Source: Chloroflexota bacterium
GTDB taxonomy: Bacteria > Chloroflexota > FW602-bin22 > JACPRP01
Length of the DNA: 64,000 bases
Assembly: GCA_016210495.1 (NCBI GenBank)
Contig: JACQUC010000100.1
Coordinates: 1 to 64,000 of the forward strand
Direction of reading: 5' to 3'
Shown here: one piece after another, positions 43,063 through 51,627 of the stretch
Position numbering within the stretch: position 1 is the first letter of the stretch
How the letters are laid out: every line of letters starts with the position of its first letter
The notes under the pieces: model-generated
Seen by the model: only the letters and a program-made list of their open reading frames with translations
The model's database searches: none
Told to the model about the DNA's origin: nothing
Made by a program: the position numbers and the translations under genes

Positions 43063-44508
43063 CTAGGGAGCGGGGCCTTGTGCTGGGCGGGCGCGTGAGA
43101 ATCTGTCTGTCCTCCCCGTAAGGATCTCCCCACAGGCCTCTTGTAGGTCTCGCCCCTGCAGATGCCACGTACCGAATAGCGATGCCATAATGCCCTTGGT
43201 CTCGCTGCCTTTCTCAGAACGCGTGCCACCGCTTATCTTTCGGCTCACGACCGGCGGTCGCAAGCTTCGCTCCGCGGCATTGTTGTCGGCAGGCACTCTT
43301 GGGTCAGCTACGAACATGAACAACTCCGGTAGAAACCTTTCGACCCGCTCACACAGCGTACTCATCGGCTTTCCCTTCCGGACGTGCTCGGCACACAGCC
43401 CCCATAGTTCCTCTTGAAACTGCTGCTGCTTCTTCTCGCGCTCAGCATCCTGCAGCCCCGCCGGCAACTGCTCATCCGGACCCGTGTACGCTTTCGCTCG
43501 GTCGAAAACTTTCCGCACTTCAGCCGCCCAGTCCTGCACTACCTTGTCCTCGGGCGATTCCGAACGATGTCGCTCCTTCAACTCGTGGATATCTCGCAAA
43601 AGGTGCACCCAGCACCGCTGGTGCTTGCCCTGATGGACGTTGTACGCACCATAGAAGTCGGTAACCAGCACCCCGCCAAATTCTTTCCCCAGCACCTCCT
43701 GTACCACTGACCCACCTCGGCTCTTGCGATACAGAAAATAGCGCACCTCTGGCGTGCTGAAACCCCACAGATAACCATTACGCCCATTTTCCCGCCATCC
43801 GGTTTCGTCTCCGTGGACCACTGGACTGGCTCGCAGCTCTTCCTCAATTTGCTTGTATGCGTCTTTCCCCCGCGCCGAGAACCCCTGCATCAGTGCCACC
43901 AGTTCACCTACGCTCAGGTGCAGGCGATACCGACGAGCCAGAAGTTTTTGGATTACTCCAAATGGCAGCCGTTCTTCCTCCCGTAGAATGGCCAGTTCGC
44001 TCTGCACTGAGATGCCAACCCTTTGCTGCCCTACCGTCAGCTTCGCCACCTCGTCCTTCGGTGCGCAAACATTCCCACACTTCGGGCACTTTCGCTCCAC
44101 AACCACATGCTCGGTCACCCTGACTCGAATTCGCGGCAACGTGATCACCTGCCGCCGGGAGACCTCTCGGCCACCTTTCAGAGGGCTCTGGCAGTGGGGA
44201 CACTCAGCGTAGGCGTGCTCCATTCGATGGGTCGGCTTGTCGAGTCGCCGCGCGAATCCCTTGGCTCGCTTCCTACGTTCGTTCTTTTCGCCCTGGGGCC
44301 GATTTTCCTTTGCCCAAGCAGGCTTTTTCTTGCCATCCGCATCTCCGCCTAAACGCTCGATCTCTCGGCGCAATCGCTGATTATGCTCTTCCACCTCCTT
44401 AACCCGTGGTTCAAGAAACAGCACGCGTTCTAGCAGTTGCTGGACGAGACGAACCAATTCCTCGCGGCTTGCACTTTCCAGATCCACGTCCACCACATCC
44501 ACCCTCAA
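43063..44508 (-). CDS. IS66 family transposase TnpC
   Basis: A 481-residue transposase of the IS66/TnpC type. It starts with a leucine-zipper region (LVQQLLERVLFLEPRVKEVE), then a zinc-binding domain (AECPHCQSPL and RKCPKCGNVC). The DDE catalytic residues lie in HGDETGWREN, TDFYGAYNV and DNNAAERSLRPPVV. No tnpA/tnpB accessory genes are seen, as in single-gene members of the family. The start used (TTG) is uncertain. The C-terminal tail past LTGRTDRF may be fused to flanking sequence. Confidence 0.88.
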   Translation of the reverse strand: MRVDVVDVDLESASREELVRLVQQLLERVLFLEPRVKEVEEHNQRLRREIERLGGDADGKKKPAWAKENRPQGEKNERRKRAKGFARRLDKPTHRMEHAYAECPHCQSPLKGGREVSRRQVITLPRIRVRVTEHVVVERKCPKCGNVCAPKDEVAKLTVGQQRVGISVQSELAILREEERLPFGVIQKLLARRYRLHLSVGELVALMQGFSARGKDAYKQIEEELRASPVVHGDETGWRENGRNGYLWGFSTPEVRYFLYRKSRGGSVVQEVLGKEFGGVLVTDFYGAYNVHQGKHQRCWVHLLRDIHELKERHRSESPEDKVVQDWAAEVRKVFDRAKAYTGPDEQLPAGLQDAEREKKQQQFQEELWGLCAEHVRKGKPMSTLCERVERFLPELFMFVADPRVPADNNAAERSLRPPVVSRKISGGTRSEKGSETKGIMASLFGTWHLQGRDLQEACGEILTGRTDRFSRARPAQGPAP

Positions 44509-44581
44509 CGCAAGTGTAAACTACGTGTCAATAAACCGACTGACGACCAACTGAGCGTCCTGTAGGTTGAAAAGGAAGTGG

Positions 44582-44597
44582 AAGTCTGAACAGATAC
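44582..44597. repeat. 16-bp repeat, inverted copy of 41401-41416
   Basis: AAGTCTGAACAGATAC lies 74 bases upstream of the IS66 transposase start, a place where an IS66 terminal repeat is expected. The other copy is at 41401. The bases just outside the two copies do not match, so no target duplication is seen. Confidence 0.6.
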
Positions 44598-44679
44598 AAG
44601 GACGAAGCAAAGAACAGTTGCTCGATACAATGATGTGATATATTAGTCCCATAGTTAAGGCCATCGTGGGAGTGGATAT

Positions 44680-44958
44680 GTGAAGGCAACGGTGAGGACT
44701 CACGTCGTGGTTCCAAAGAAGCTGGTCGATTACGTCGACGATCTGGTCGGACGTCGCAGCAGAAGTAGGTTCTTTGCCCAGGCTGTGGAGGAGAAGCTAA
44801 GACGCGTGCAACTGGTCGAGGCGGCCAGAAAGGTAGTGGGCTCTTTGGCCGATGTCGATGTGCCGGGATGGGAAACGAGCGAATCCGCTGCCGAGTGGGT
44901 ACGAGCCTCTCGACAGGCAGACGAGACCCGTGTACGCAGCACCCTCGGAGATAAGTGA
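44680..44958 (+). CDS. ribbon-helix-helix-type antitoxin (VapB-like)
   Basis: A 92-residue protein starting with GTG behind GGGAG. The N-terminus KATVRTHVVVPKKLVDYVDD and the following GRRSRSRFFAQAVEEKLRR resemble the strand-helix-helix DNA-binding fold of antitoxins. The C-terminal part would neutralise the partner. The stop TGA overlaps the start ATG of vapC (TGATG), the usual coupled arrangement. The pair follows the IS66 copy closely. Confidence 0.75.
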   Translation: MKATVRTHVVVPKKLVDYVDDLVGRRSRSRFFAQAVEEKLRRVQLVEAARKVVGSLADVDVPGWETSESAAEWVRASRQADETRVRSTLGDK

Positions 44959-45345
44959 TGCGCTACCTCCTGGACACGACGGCGCTCATCGACTTCGCCA
45001 AGGGGCGGGAGCCAGCAAGCTCGCGCATCCTTGGGTTCAGCGAAGGCGGCGACGAGTTGGCAGTGTGCGCAATCAACGTCGCGGAGTTCTACGCTGGAGT
45101 TCCACCTGCGCAACGAGGTGTCTGGGACGAGTTCTTCAGCACCCTGACTTACTGGGATGTGACTGCGCAGGCCGCCCGGCATGCAGGGTGCCTACGATTC
45201 GACTTCGCGCGCAAGGGTAGGGTGCTATCGACCACAGACGTTATTATCGCGGCGGTCGCCCAGGAAAAGGAGGCCGTTATCGTCACCGACAACACCAAGG
45301 GACTACCCGATGGACGGCGTGCGTCTCCTGTCCATTTCCGACTGA
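44958..45345 (+). pseudogene. VapC-type PIN ribonuclease, C-terminal frameshift
   Basis: It starts at ATG 44958. The PIN-domain acidic residues are present: Asp in YLLDTTALIDFAKG, Glu in NVAEFYAG, Asp in STTDVIIAAVA, and VTDN. After VTDNTK the frame slips at GGG 45299-45301. Removing one G gives DYPMDGVRLLSISD followed by TGA at 45343, the normal end of the family. As written, the frame runs on to 45440 into the neighbouring gene on the other strand. The C-terminus is therefore altered; activity may be lost, or the extra base may be a sequencing error. Confidence 0.8.
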
Positions 45346-45363
45346 CAACACCCGGACGCTGCA

Positions 45364-46896
45364 CTACGCCCCCGTGGTCTGCTTCAAGCCCAGGAAGACC
45401 CTTTTCTGGTGCTCGATGTGCCAGTACATCCAGACGCTGAAGGCGGCAAAAGCCACTCCAACGCCGGCCACGTAGACGATCCCCTGGGCGCCAAGCCCTT
45501 CCCACGCGAAGGCTAGCGCCAGCGCCAGCCCGGTCACCAGATGTGCCATCACCGTCATCGCGTTGGCGGGGATCAAGTCGAACGAGCTGGAATGGTGCTT
45601 TCGGGCGTGTTGCGCCGCTCGCACGCAAAGGGGTAGAGTAACGAGCGCCAATAGCGTTGCCGTGGGCAAGAACCCGATAAGGACGCCGACCGGGATCGAT
45701 ACGTAGGTAGCGGCCACGAGCGCCCAATAAGCCGCGGCGGCGCGCGCGCGGCCGAGCCTCACGACCAGTGTGCGTTTGCCAACGGCCTCGTCGGCCTTGT
45801 AGTCCGGAAACTCGTTGATGTAAAGCACGGCGGCGATAAGCAGCGAGACGGGGATTGCGGCGACCACGGGGACCCAGCTCAGAGATTGCGCCTGTACATA
45901 GTAGGCGCCCAGCGTCATCAGCACGCCAAAATTCAGTCCCACCAGCAACTCGCCCACCCCTCGACTGGCGAAATCGAATGGCTTGCCCGTGTAGAAGACG
46001 CCGGAAACCACTCCGACGATGCCGAAGGCGAAGATCCACGGCCCACGCTCCAAACCAAGATAGATGCCGATCAAACAGGCAATCGAGATAAGAAGCAGAG
46101 CGCCGGCCAGCACCTCGACGGGGCTGAGCAGGCCCAACTGAATCACGCGGCTGCCGCCGCTGAAGGGTCTGACGAACTCGCGATTGACCTCATCATTTCC
46201 GCTCTTATGATCGAAGTAATCGTTGATCACGTTCGTGCCGGCCTGGATGCAGAGGCCGGCCAACAGCGTGAGCAGGAATAGGTCCCAGCGCACCAGACCC
46301 ACCGTCACAGCGGCAATAGCGGTCCCGAGCAGGATGGGCACGATACTCGCCGTCAAAAACGGCACCCGCACTGCCACCTGCCAGTTTCTCACCTTCGCCT
46401 TCAATGCGTCCAGGTCGCTCTCCTCGACACGGTTTTGGGGGAACTCCAACACCGCCGGCGGCTTGCCCTGCACGATCTCCTTGAAGACCCGGTACTTGAC
46501 GGTGTCGGGCGCCACCTTGATGCAATCCAGCATCCCCGAGTTACCCGTTTCCACCAGATACTTGACGACCGGCGACTTCCTGGCGCTGGCGGCGAGGCCC
46601 TTCTGCCTTTCCTCCTCGTCCTGGACGATGCCCGCCCGCCCGGAGATCTCGACCTCTCGCGACTCGTTGATGTCCCCCGTGTTTTCGTAGACGAGCAGTG
46701 CGATGGAAGGCTGCCGGGTTATTTGCAGCATCTTGGGATCGCCCTTTATGCTCGCCAGGTACACGTTCAAATCATCGTCGACCGCGAAATGCATCATCCG
46801 GTTCCGCATCCCTTTGCCAGAAGAAGTGGCCACCGCCGCAACTTCTGCCCTGTCCAGAAGCGCCACGATCTCGGCCTTATCGCGCATCTCGTTCAT
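45364..46896 (-). CDS. fusion of PPOX-like flavin domain and UbiA/MenA prenyltransferase
   Basis: The ATG has AAGGAGGG upstream. Residues about 1-150 form a pyridoxamine-phosphate-oxidase-like beta barrel (VAAVATSSGKGMRNRMMHF, later LALLVYENTGD-type flavin/F420-binding segment). Residues about 170-510 are a UbiA-family membrane domain with eight or nine helices and the two Asp-rich motifs: NVINDYFDHKSGND (MenA-like) and NEFPDYKADE. MenA-type enzymes attach a polyprenyl chain to dihydroxynaphthoate in menaquinone synthesis. A fused PPOX domain may bind a flavin or quinone precursor. Substrate unproven. Confidence 0.85.
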   Translation of the reverse strand: MNEMRDKAEIVALLDRAEVAAVATSSGKGMRNRMMHFAVDDDLNVYLASIKGDPKMLQITRQPSIALLVYENTGDINESREVEISGRAGIVQDEEERQKGLAASARKSPVVKYLVETGNSGMLDCIKVAPDTVKYRVFKEIVQGKPPAVLEFPQNRVEESDLDALKAKVRNWQVAVRVPFLTASIVPILLGTAIAAVTVGLVRWDLFLLTLLAGLCIQAGTNVINDYFDHKSGNDEVNREFVRPFSGGSRVIQLGLLSPVEVLAGALLLISIACLIGIYLGLERGPWIFAFGIVGVVSGVFYTGKPFDFASRGVGELLVGLNFGVLMTLGAYYVQAQSLSWVPVVAAIPVSLLIAAVLYINEFPDYKADEAVGKRTLVVRLGRARAAAAYWALVAATYVSIPVGVLIGFLPTATLLALVTLPLCVRAAQHARKHHSSSFDLIPANAMTVMAHLVTGLALALAFAWEGLGAQGIVYVAGVGVAFAAFSVWMYWHIEHQKRVFLGLKQTTGA

Positions 46897-46929
46897 TGCT
46901 CACCCTCCTTCGCCACGGCAATATGTAAC

Positions 46930-46958
46930 TTTATACACCAGAACTGGCCAGTTGTCCA
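46930..46958 (-). promoter_or_regulatory. promoter for the PPOX-UbiA gene
   Basis: On the minus strand, TGGACA (46958-46953) and TATAAA (46935-46930) are 17 bases apart, about 35 bases before the ATG. Confidence 0.6.
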
Positions 46959-47089
46959 TACCTTTCGCGGCCAGATCTCAGGCAGTTTGCCGTGCTCATA
47001 CGCGCCTGCTGTGCGCCGTCGCCAAGCGTTGTGCTATAATAATGCACGGCCCGTTTTCGCAAGACGGCCGATGACAATAAGGATAACTG

Positions 47090-47731
47090 ATGAACGAACT
47101 CGTCTATTACGCCTATGTGTTTGTGGCCATCATCCTTTCCATCAGCGTTCACGAGGCAAGCCATGCGCTGATGGCCTACAGGCTGGGCGATCCTACTGCA
47201 AAGTACCTCGGCCGGCTGACGCTGAATCCCGTGGCGCACCTGGATCCACTGGGAACGCTGATGATCGTGATAACTACGATCTCCGGCTTTGGCATAGGCT
47301 GGGGCAAGCCGGTGCCGGTGAATCCGTACAATCTGCGCAACGGGGCCAAGACGGGTATGGCGATGGTGTCGGTGGCCGGCCCGCTCTCCAACCTGGTGCT
47401 GGCCTCCTTCCTGGCTATCCCTATGCGCCTCGACCTAATCCCCGACCCTACCGTATTCTTTGTCTTCAGGATGATGGTGCTGCTAAACATCGCTCTTGCG
47501 GTTTTCAACATGATCCCGATTCCACCTCTGGATGGCTTCAAAGTTTTGCAGGGGATTCTTCCTAACAGACAAGCCTACGCGCTTTCCTCTCTGGAGACCT
47601 ACGGCCCAGCGATCCTCATGCTGGTCATTTTCGTCGGGCCATATTTTCGATTGAATGTCCTCGGGATGATCCTTGGGCCCCTGATGCGTATAGGGTACTG
47701 GCTTATCGCCGGCGGAGCGGTTTACGGCTAG
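47090..47731 (+). CDS. site-2 protease family (M50) membrane metallopeptidase
   Basis: A 213-residue membrane protein with the zinc motif HEASH in SVHEASHALMAYRLGD and the third ligand region NMIPIPPLDGFKVL. GTLMIVITTI and several hydrophobic helices make up the membrane core. It lacks PDZ and CBS domains and resembles the short bacterial M50 branch. It may cleave membrane-anchored regulators. A TATAAT box lies at 47035-47040. The HD gene follows by one base. Confidence 0.85.
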   Translation: MNELVYYAYVFVAIILSISVHEASHALMAYRLGDPTAKYLGRLTLNPVAHLDPLGTLMIVITTISGFGIGWGKPVPVNPYNLRNGAKTGMAMVSVAGPLSNLVLASFLAIPMRLDLIPDPTVFFVFRMMVLLNIALAVFNMIPIPPLDGFKVLQGILPNRQAYALSSLETYGPAILMLVIFVGPYFRLNVLGMILGPLMRIGYWLIAGGAVYG

Positions 47732-47732
47732 C

Positions 47733-48230
47733 GTGGGCACCCGTTACCGCTTTCGCCAATTCATCGCGGCCGTAGCGGCCAAGGTAGAGCCCGAGGAACT
47801 GCCGCCATTACGTCAGTATCTTGGTCCGGCGGAGTTACGTTTGTTCCGGGCTATGCCAGTGCAAGATCAGCGACACTGCCTCAACGTTTTCGTTGAGTTG
47901 CGGCGCGCGGGCTACGAAGACAAGCCACTGCTCCAGGCGGCGTTGCTGCACGACGTAGGCAAGGGCGGCGTGGGACTGGGCGTCTGGCACCGTGTGGCCA
48001 TCGTCCTCTTAAAGGCGCTGGCGCCGCGGCTGCTGTCCGCAATCGCTTCACACGACAAAGGAAGCTGGCGCTATCCGTTCTGGGTCCATCGCCATCACGC
48101 CGGTCTGGGAGCATCTGTGCTCCGCCAGGCCGGCTCGTCGGCCCGTGTTGTGGAGCTGGTGCTGGGTCACCATAGTCCTTCGCAGGATCCATTGGCTCAC
48201 GCCCTCTGGCAGGTAGATGGGCAGAATTGA
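47733..48230 (+). CDS. HD-domain phosphohydrolase
   Basis: A 165-residue protein starting with GTG two bases after the M50 stop. The metal motif is AALLHDVGKGG, with the first His in DQRHCLNVFVELR, and later His residues in VHRHHAGLGA and VLGHHSP. Such proteins hydrolyse nucleotides or phosphoesters. It is translationally coupled to the protease, with no clear pathway link. Confidence 0.8.
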   Translation: MGTRYRFRQFIAAVAAKVEPEELPPLRQYLGPAELRLFRAMPVQDQRHCLNVFVELRRAGYEDKPLLQAALLHDVGKGGVGLGVWHRVAIVLLKALAPRLLSAIASHDKGSWRYPFWVHRHHAGLGASVLRQAGSSARVVELVLGHHSPSQDPLAHALWQVDGQN

Positions 48231-48248
48231 TCATAATCAATCGGCGTC

Positions 48249-48276
48249 GTAGGGCGGGTTTGAAACCCGCCCCTAC
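48249..48276. repeat. intergenic palindrome, GTAGGG(C)GGGTTT type
   Basis: GTAGGGCGGGTTT is inverted as AAACCCGCCCCTAC around one base, with one extra C in the right arm. It is a stable hairpin in the gap between the HD gene and tyrA. The half-site sequence resembles the CGCCCCTAC core of the other dispersed repeats. Confidence 0.65.
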
Positions 48277-48319
48277 AAATGGTAGGTTTAGTGCCGAATT
48301 GTTTGAGGTGGGGAAACCA

Positions 48320-49270
48320 ATGGCGAGAATAACCATTATCGGCCTGGGACTGATCGGCGGGTCGCTTGGCATGGCGCTGCGCCGAGCGAGACTGGGGCCG
48401 GAAATCGTCGGCCACGACCTGCGGCACGAGATCGCCAACAAAGCGCGCCAGCGCGGCGCGATCGATCGCGCGGAGTGGAACCTGCCCGCCGCCGTCGAAA
48501 AAGCCAAACTCGTCGTCATCGCCACGCCGGTTGGTGCCATCGAAACCATCTTTCGACAGGTTGCTCCATACCTGCCTGAAGGTGGCATAGTTACGGATGT
48601 GGGCGGCACCAAGGAGCACGTCCTGCGCTGTGCCGACGAGCTGCTTCCAAACGGGGTGAGCTTCGTTGGCGGCCATCCGATGGCCGGCAGCGAGCTATCG
48701 GGTATCGACGAAGCCAGCGCCGATCTCTTCGCCGGCTGCACCTACTGTCTCACTCCCTCTGCCAAAGCCAGCGCCGACGCTGTCGAAACCGTGGCGGGCA
48801 TCGTCTCGGCCATTGGCGCCCAGCCCTACTTCATCGAGGCCGCCGAGCACGACAGTTTCGTGGCCGCGGTAAGCCACCTGCCCTTCATCGCCGCGACCGC
48901 ACTTGTCAACACGGCTGCCAAGAGCTATGTCTGGCGAGAGATGAGCAGGGTCGCGGCCAGTGGCTTCCGCGATACGACGCGCCTTGCCAGCGGGGACGCC
49001 GTCGTCCACCGGGACGTTTGCGAGACAAACCGCGAGAGCATCATGCGTTGGCTCGATGGCTACATCGTCGAGCTGGCCGACACGCGGCGAGCCATCGAGG
49101 TGGGGGGCGCTTCTCTGGAGGCCATCTTTACGGCCGCAAGGGAGGCGAGAGATAAGTGGCTGAGCGGACGAGTCCAGGAGGCGCCCACACCGCTTGAGAT
49201 CCCCGGGCCGGGCGAGCAACTCCGCCAGATGTTGATGGGAGGACTCAAGCCGAAGGAGAGGAAGAAGTAG
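48320..49270 (+). CDS. tyrA: prephenate dehydrogenase TyrA
   Basis: A 316-residue NAD(P)-dependent enzyme of tyrosine biosynthesis that converts prephenate to 4-hydroxyphenylpyruvate. The start is ATG 48320, with GAGGTGGGG upstream; the longer frame crosses the palindrome. The Rossmann motif is TIIGLGLIGGSLGMAL. GGTKEHV and FVGGHPMAGSELSGI carry the substrate-binding and catalytic residues, including the conserved His. No chorismate mutase or ACT domain is present. It overlaps the convergent hicB gene by 26 bases. Confidence 0.92.
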   Translation: MARITIIGLGLIGGSLGMALRRARLGPEIVGHDLRHEIANKARQRGAIDRAEWNLPAAVEKAKLVVIATPVGAIETIFRQVAPYLPEGGIVTDVGGTKEHVLRCADELLPNGVSFVGGHPMAGSELSGIDEASADLFAGCTYCLTPSAKASADAVETVAGIVSAIGAQPYFIEAAEHDSFVAAVSHLPFIAATALVNTAAKSYVWREMSRVAASGFRDTTRLASGDAVVHRDVCETNRESIMRWLDGYIVELADTRRAIEVGGASLEAIFTAAREARDKWLSGRVQEAPTPLEIPGPGEQLRQMLMGGLKPKERKK

Positions 49271-49490
49271 GGTCTATGCCTTCAACCACGGGTAGTTGGT
49301 GCCCTTCACGTAGGGCAATAAGAATCCAATCCTCGACCACTTCCTGCAGTTCCTGTCGGCACGCCTCGAGCGTTGGAGCGTTTGCCCAGACCCCCTGGAA
49401 GCCAGGAATTCTTCCGTAGTAAGTGCCGCTGTCTGGCATGATCTCGTAGCAGGCGCTGCGCATGGCCGCCTGTATGTAATCGGTCAGCAT
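49245..49490 (-). CDS. HicB-family antitoxin, orphan
   Basis: An 81-residue protein of the HicB type: YEIMPDSGTYYGRIPGFQGV, then ANAPTLEACRQELQEVVEDW and ILIALREGHQLPVV. HicB blocks the mRNA interferase HicA. A HicA gene would be expected directly downstream (below 49245), but that DNA is the 3' end of tyrA on the other strand. None lies just upstream either. The last 26 bases overlap tyrA. Confidence 0.85.
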   Translation of the reverse strand: MLTDYIQAAMRSACYEIMPDSGTYYGRIPGFQGVWANAPTLEACRQELQEVVEDWILIALREGHQLPVVEGIDPTSSSPSA

Positions 49491-50019
49491 TGTGTCGTCT
49501 CCAAATCACACCAGCGAGAGCGAGCAACAAGCGGTGAATCTTTGTCACCTGGCTCCACTTGGCCTCACGCTATATAGCATGGCCGTGGCCTGAATTCAAG
49601 CGAGAGGTTGCCAAATTAGACCTTGATTCCTCCTCGCCGATGGCGTAGAATGGGCTCGTTAATTGTAGCTGGAGTGCGCCGAGGCACGATGGCGACGATG
49701 TTCGTCACGAATCAGCAACGTGCCCAGGCGAACGATCCTCTGGGCATCATCGTGACTTCCGCTCAACGCCGTGGCGGGGTGGGGACGGGCGGTTCCTCCG
49801 CGTATTCATCGTTGAATCCAATTCCCTAGTTTGGCACGCACACGCGTGTCAGCCTGGCCTTCATTCACACTTGAAAACACTCAATAGAGCAAAACAGACG
49901 TGATTCTACGACCGGATTTCTGCCGGTTATCTTGTTACCTAACGGTCTCTCGGTTGGAGATGTATCAAGGGCAGTACCGTACCCTCGGGGTTGTCCTGGG
50001 GAGAAGAGGGGGTGCAAAG
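49491..50019. other. 529-bp region without a supported gene
   Basis: Several short frames are open (for example 49623-49829), but none has a family match or good initiation signals. The only signal near the end is the GAGAAGAGGGG purine stretch that serves the TTG start at 50020. Confidence 0.4.
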
Positions 50020-50892
50020 TTGAAATGCCCACAGTGCGGCACGGAGGCGGAGCCCGAGGCGAGGTTTTGCGGAGAGTGTGGCGCCGACCTTGGCCGCAAG
50101 TTTTGCCCGCATTGCAAGACCGAAGCCGATTCGCGAATGCGCTTCTGCCCTGAATGCGGCAAGCGGCTGGATGAACCTTTGGCGGCGGATGGAGGGCAGG
50201 CGGGGCCGAGAACGGAAGCACCCGCTAGCGGACCTGGCGCGCCCGGCGGCCCGAGCAAGGAGCCGATGAATGGGCAGCAAGCCAGGGAGAAGGAGGTGCA
50301 GGAACCGGAGCGGCAGAAGAAGGGCCGGGGCTGCATTGGCTGGGGCTGCCTCATCTTCACCTTGCTGCTGGTGCTGTTACTGTTGGTGGCAGGCGCGGGT
50401 GCGGCGATATTCTTCCGCGTCCCGGAGCGAATTGGGCTGGTGAAGTCGCCAGCCGAGCGATTGTTCTCGGGCACGCCCGATCGGCAGGCGGCGAGGGAAC
50501 TGAAAGACGAGTTGGCCAGGGCCGGGGTCGATACAAAGGGTTTGGACATCTACGTCTTGCCGGTAACAGGAAAAGATTCCAGCGTGGCCATCGCGGTAAT
50601 GGATTCGTCCAGGGGATTTCGCTTCGGCAGCACCCGAGGGCGGGACCCAGTGATAGACTTTATGGGCCGGCTGTCGACGAGCAAGACGGCTGAAGCGGCG
50701 GGCATCAAGCGGGTGGCCATCGACTACCGCAACGAGAAAGGGGAGTCTCTACTTGCCTTAACCGCGTCCGTCGACGCGGCCTCGGGGTTCGCCCGCGGGG
50801 GAGTGAGCCGGGAAGAGTTCATGCAGAACCTCGAGGGCAAGGCGAACTGGCAGGCAGTGACGGAGGAGGCGCTGAAATGGCTGCAGCAATAG
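50020..50892 (+). CDS. double zinc-ribbon membrane protein
   Basis: A TTG start at 50020 is preferred because LKCPQCG begins the first ribbon and AGAAGAGGGGG lies upstream; an ATG at 49960 is possible. The protein (290 residues) has two ribbons near the N-terminus, CPQCG...FCGECG and CPHCK...FCPECG. A Pro/Ala/Gly linker is followed by one hydrophobic helix (CLIFTLLLVLLLLVAGAGAA) and a soluble domain of ~150 residues that would lie outside the membrane. No known family beyond the ribbons. It overlaps the next gene by 16 bases. Confidence 0.75.
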   Translation: MKCPQCGTEAEPEARFCGECGADLGRKFCPHCKTEADSRMRFCPECGKRLDEPLAADGGQAGPRTEAPASGPGAPGGPSKEPMNGQQAREKEVQEPERQKKGRGCIGWGCLIFTLLLVLLLLVAGAGAAIFFRVPERIGLVKSPAERLFSGTPDRQAARELKDELARAGVDTKGLDIYVLPVTGKDSSVAIAVMDSSRGFRFGSTRGRDPVIDFMGRLSTSKTAEAAGIKRVAIDYRNEKGESLLALTASVDAASGFARGGVSREEFMQNLEGKANWQAVTEEALKWLQQ

Positions 50893-51551
50893 GTAAGCTC
50901 AAGCGGGCCATCGTGATCGCGATGGTCGGATTTCTTCTCGTCGGCCTTCCCGCCTGCACGCAGGGTGACGTCGACCTGGTGATCGATTTCATAGAGGAGT
51001 GGGCGCGCTACAAGAAGATTCACCCTACCAATGCCGACGGGGGTGTCAACCTGGAGGGCGTGGCCAACATAGCGACGCGGGAGATGGGGTTCTCCACTGG
51101 CGACGAGGAGGCCGACGCGGCAATAGATGCCGGCAAGGTGATTCACAACTTGCAAGAGGCGGACAAACTGATGGACGAGGGCCGGCAGAACCGGGATCCG
51201 GCAAAGATGGACGAGGCGCTCAAGAAGCGGCCCGACGACTGGAGCTATAACCTATCGCGAGCCAATCTTGCCCTGGAACAAGGGGAGATGAACACGTTCT
51301 ACCAACATCGCGACCGGTCTAATGACCCCCACGCCAGTCCCCGGGAGAGGAGTTCGCGTGCTCAGCAAAACATAAGCGAATTGGAAGATCTAAGGCGCCG
51401 GCTTGGCGGTGATTTCTCGAGCGGCGAACAGTGCCAGAACCTTTTCTTTGAGCTCGGCAACGCTTATGGGTATCGGGCACACGCTGGAGGCCAGCGAGAT
51501 GTGGACATCCAGCAGGGATATTATCGGGAAGGGGAACGCTGTCCCAAGTGA
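50877..51551 (+). CDS. putative lipoprotein with TPR-like helices
   Basis: A 224-residue protein. The signal peptide is IVIAMVGFLLVGLPACTQG, with a lipobox Cys. The mature part is helical and hydrophilic, with a DEALKKRPDDWSYNLSRANL region reminiscent of tetratricopeptide repeats, and ends with two Cys near the C-terminus. Its start overlaps the upstream gene, so translation is coupled. Exported, surface-attached helper of the cluster is a plausible reading. Confidence 0.65.
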   Translation: MAAAIGKLKRAIVIAMVGFLLVGLPACTQGDVDLVIDFIEEWARYKKIHPTNADGGVNLEGVANIATREMGFSTGDEEADAAIDAGKVIHNLQEADKLMDEGRQNRDPAKMDEALKKRPDDWSYNLSRANLALEQGEMNTFYQHRDRSNDPHASPRERSSRAQQNISELEDLRRRLGGDFSSGEQCQNLFFELGNAYGYRAHAGGQRDVDIQQGYYREGERCPK

Positions 51552-51627
51552 CGACGGCTGCGAGATGGAGCGTGCGCCAGCTTGAGGAGAACCGGTTAGA
51601 TCTGCGATATGCGTCAGGAGTGATCCG

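Noticed and set aside
42626..43168. 180-residue minus-strand frame between the insertion elements
   Set aside because: It is low in complexity and rich in Arg/Pro, has no family and no RBS, and overlaps the IS66 3' end in another frame.
49623..49829. 68-residue plus-strand frame
   Set aside because: No recognisable domain and no convincing start signals; composition fits chance.
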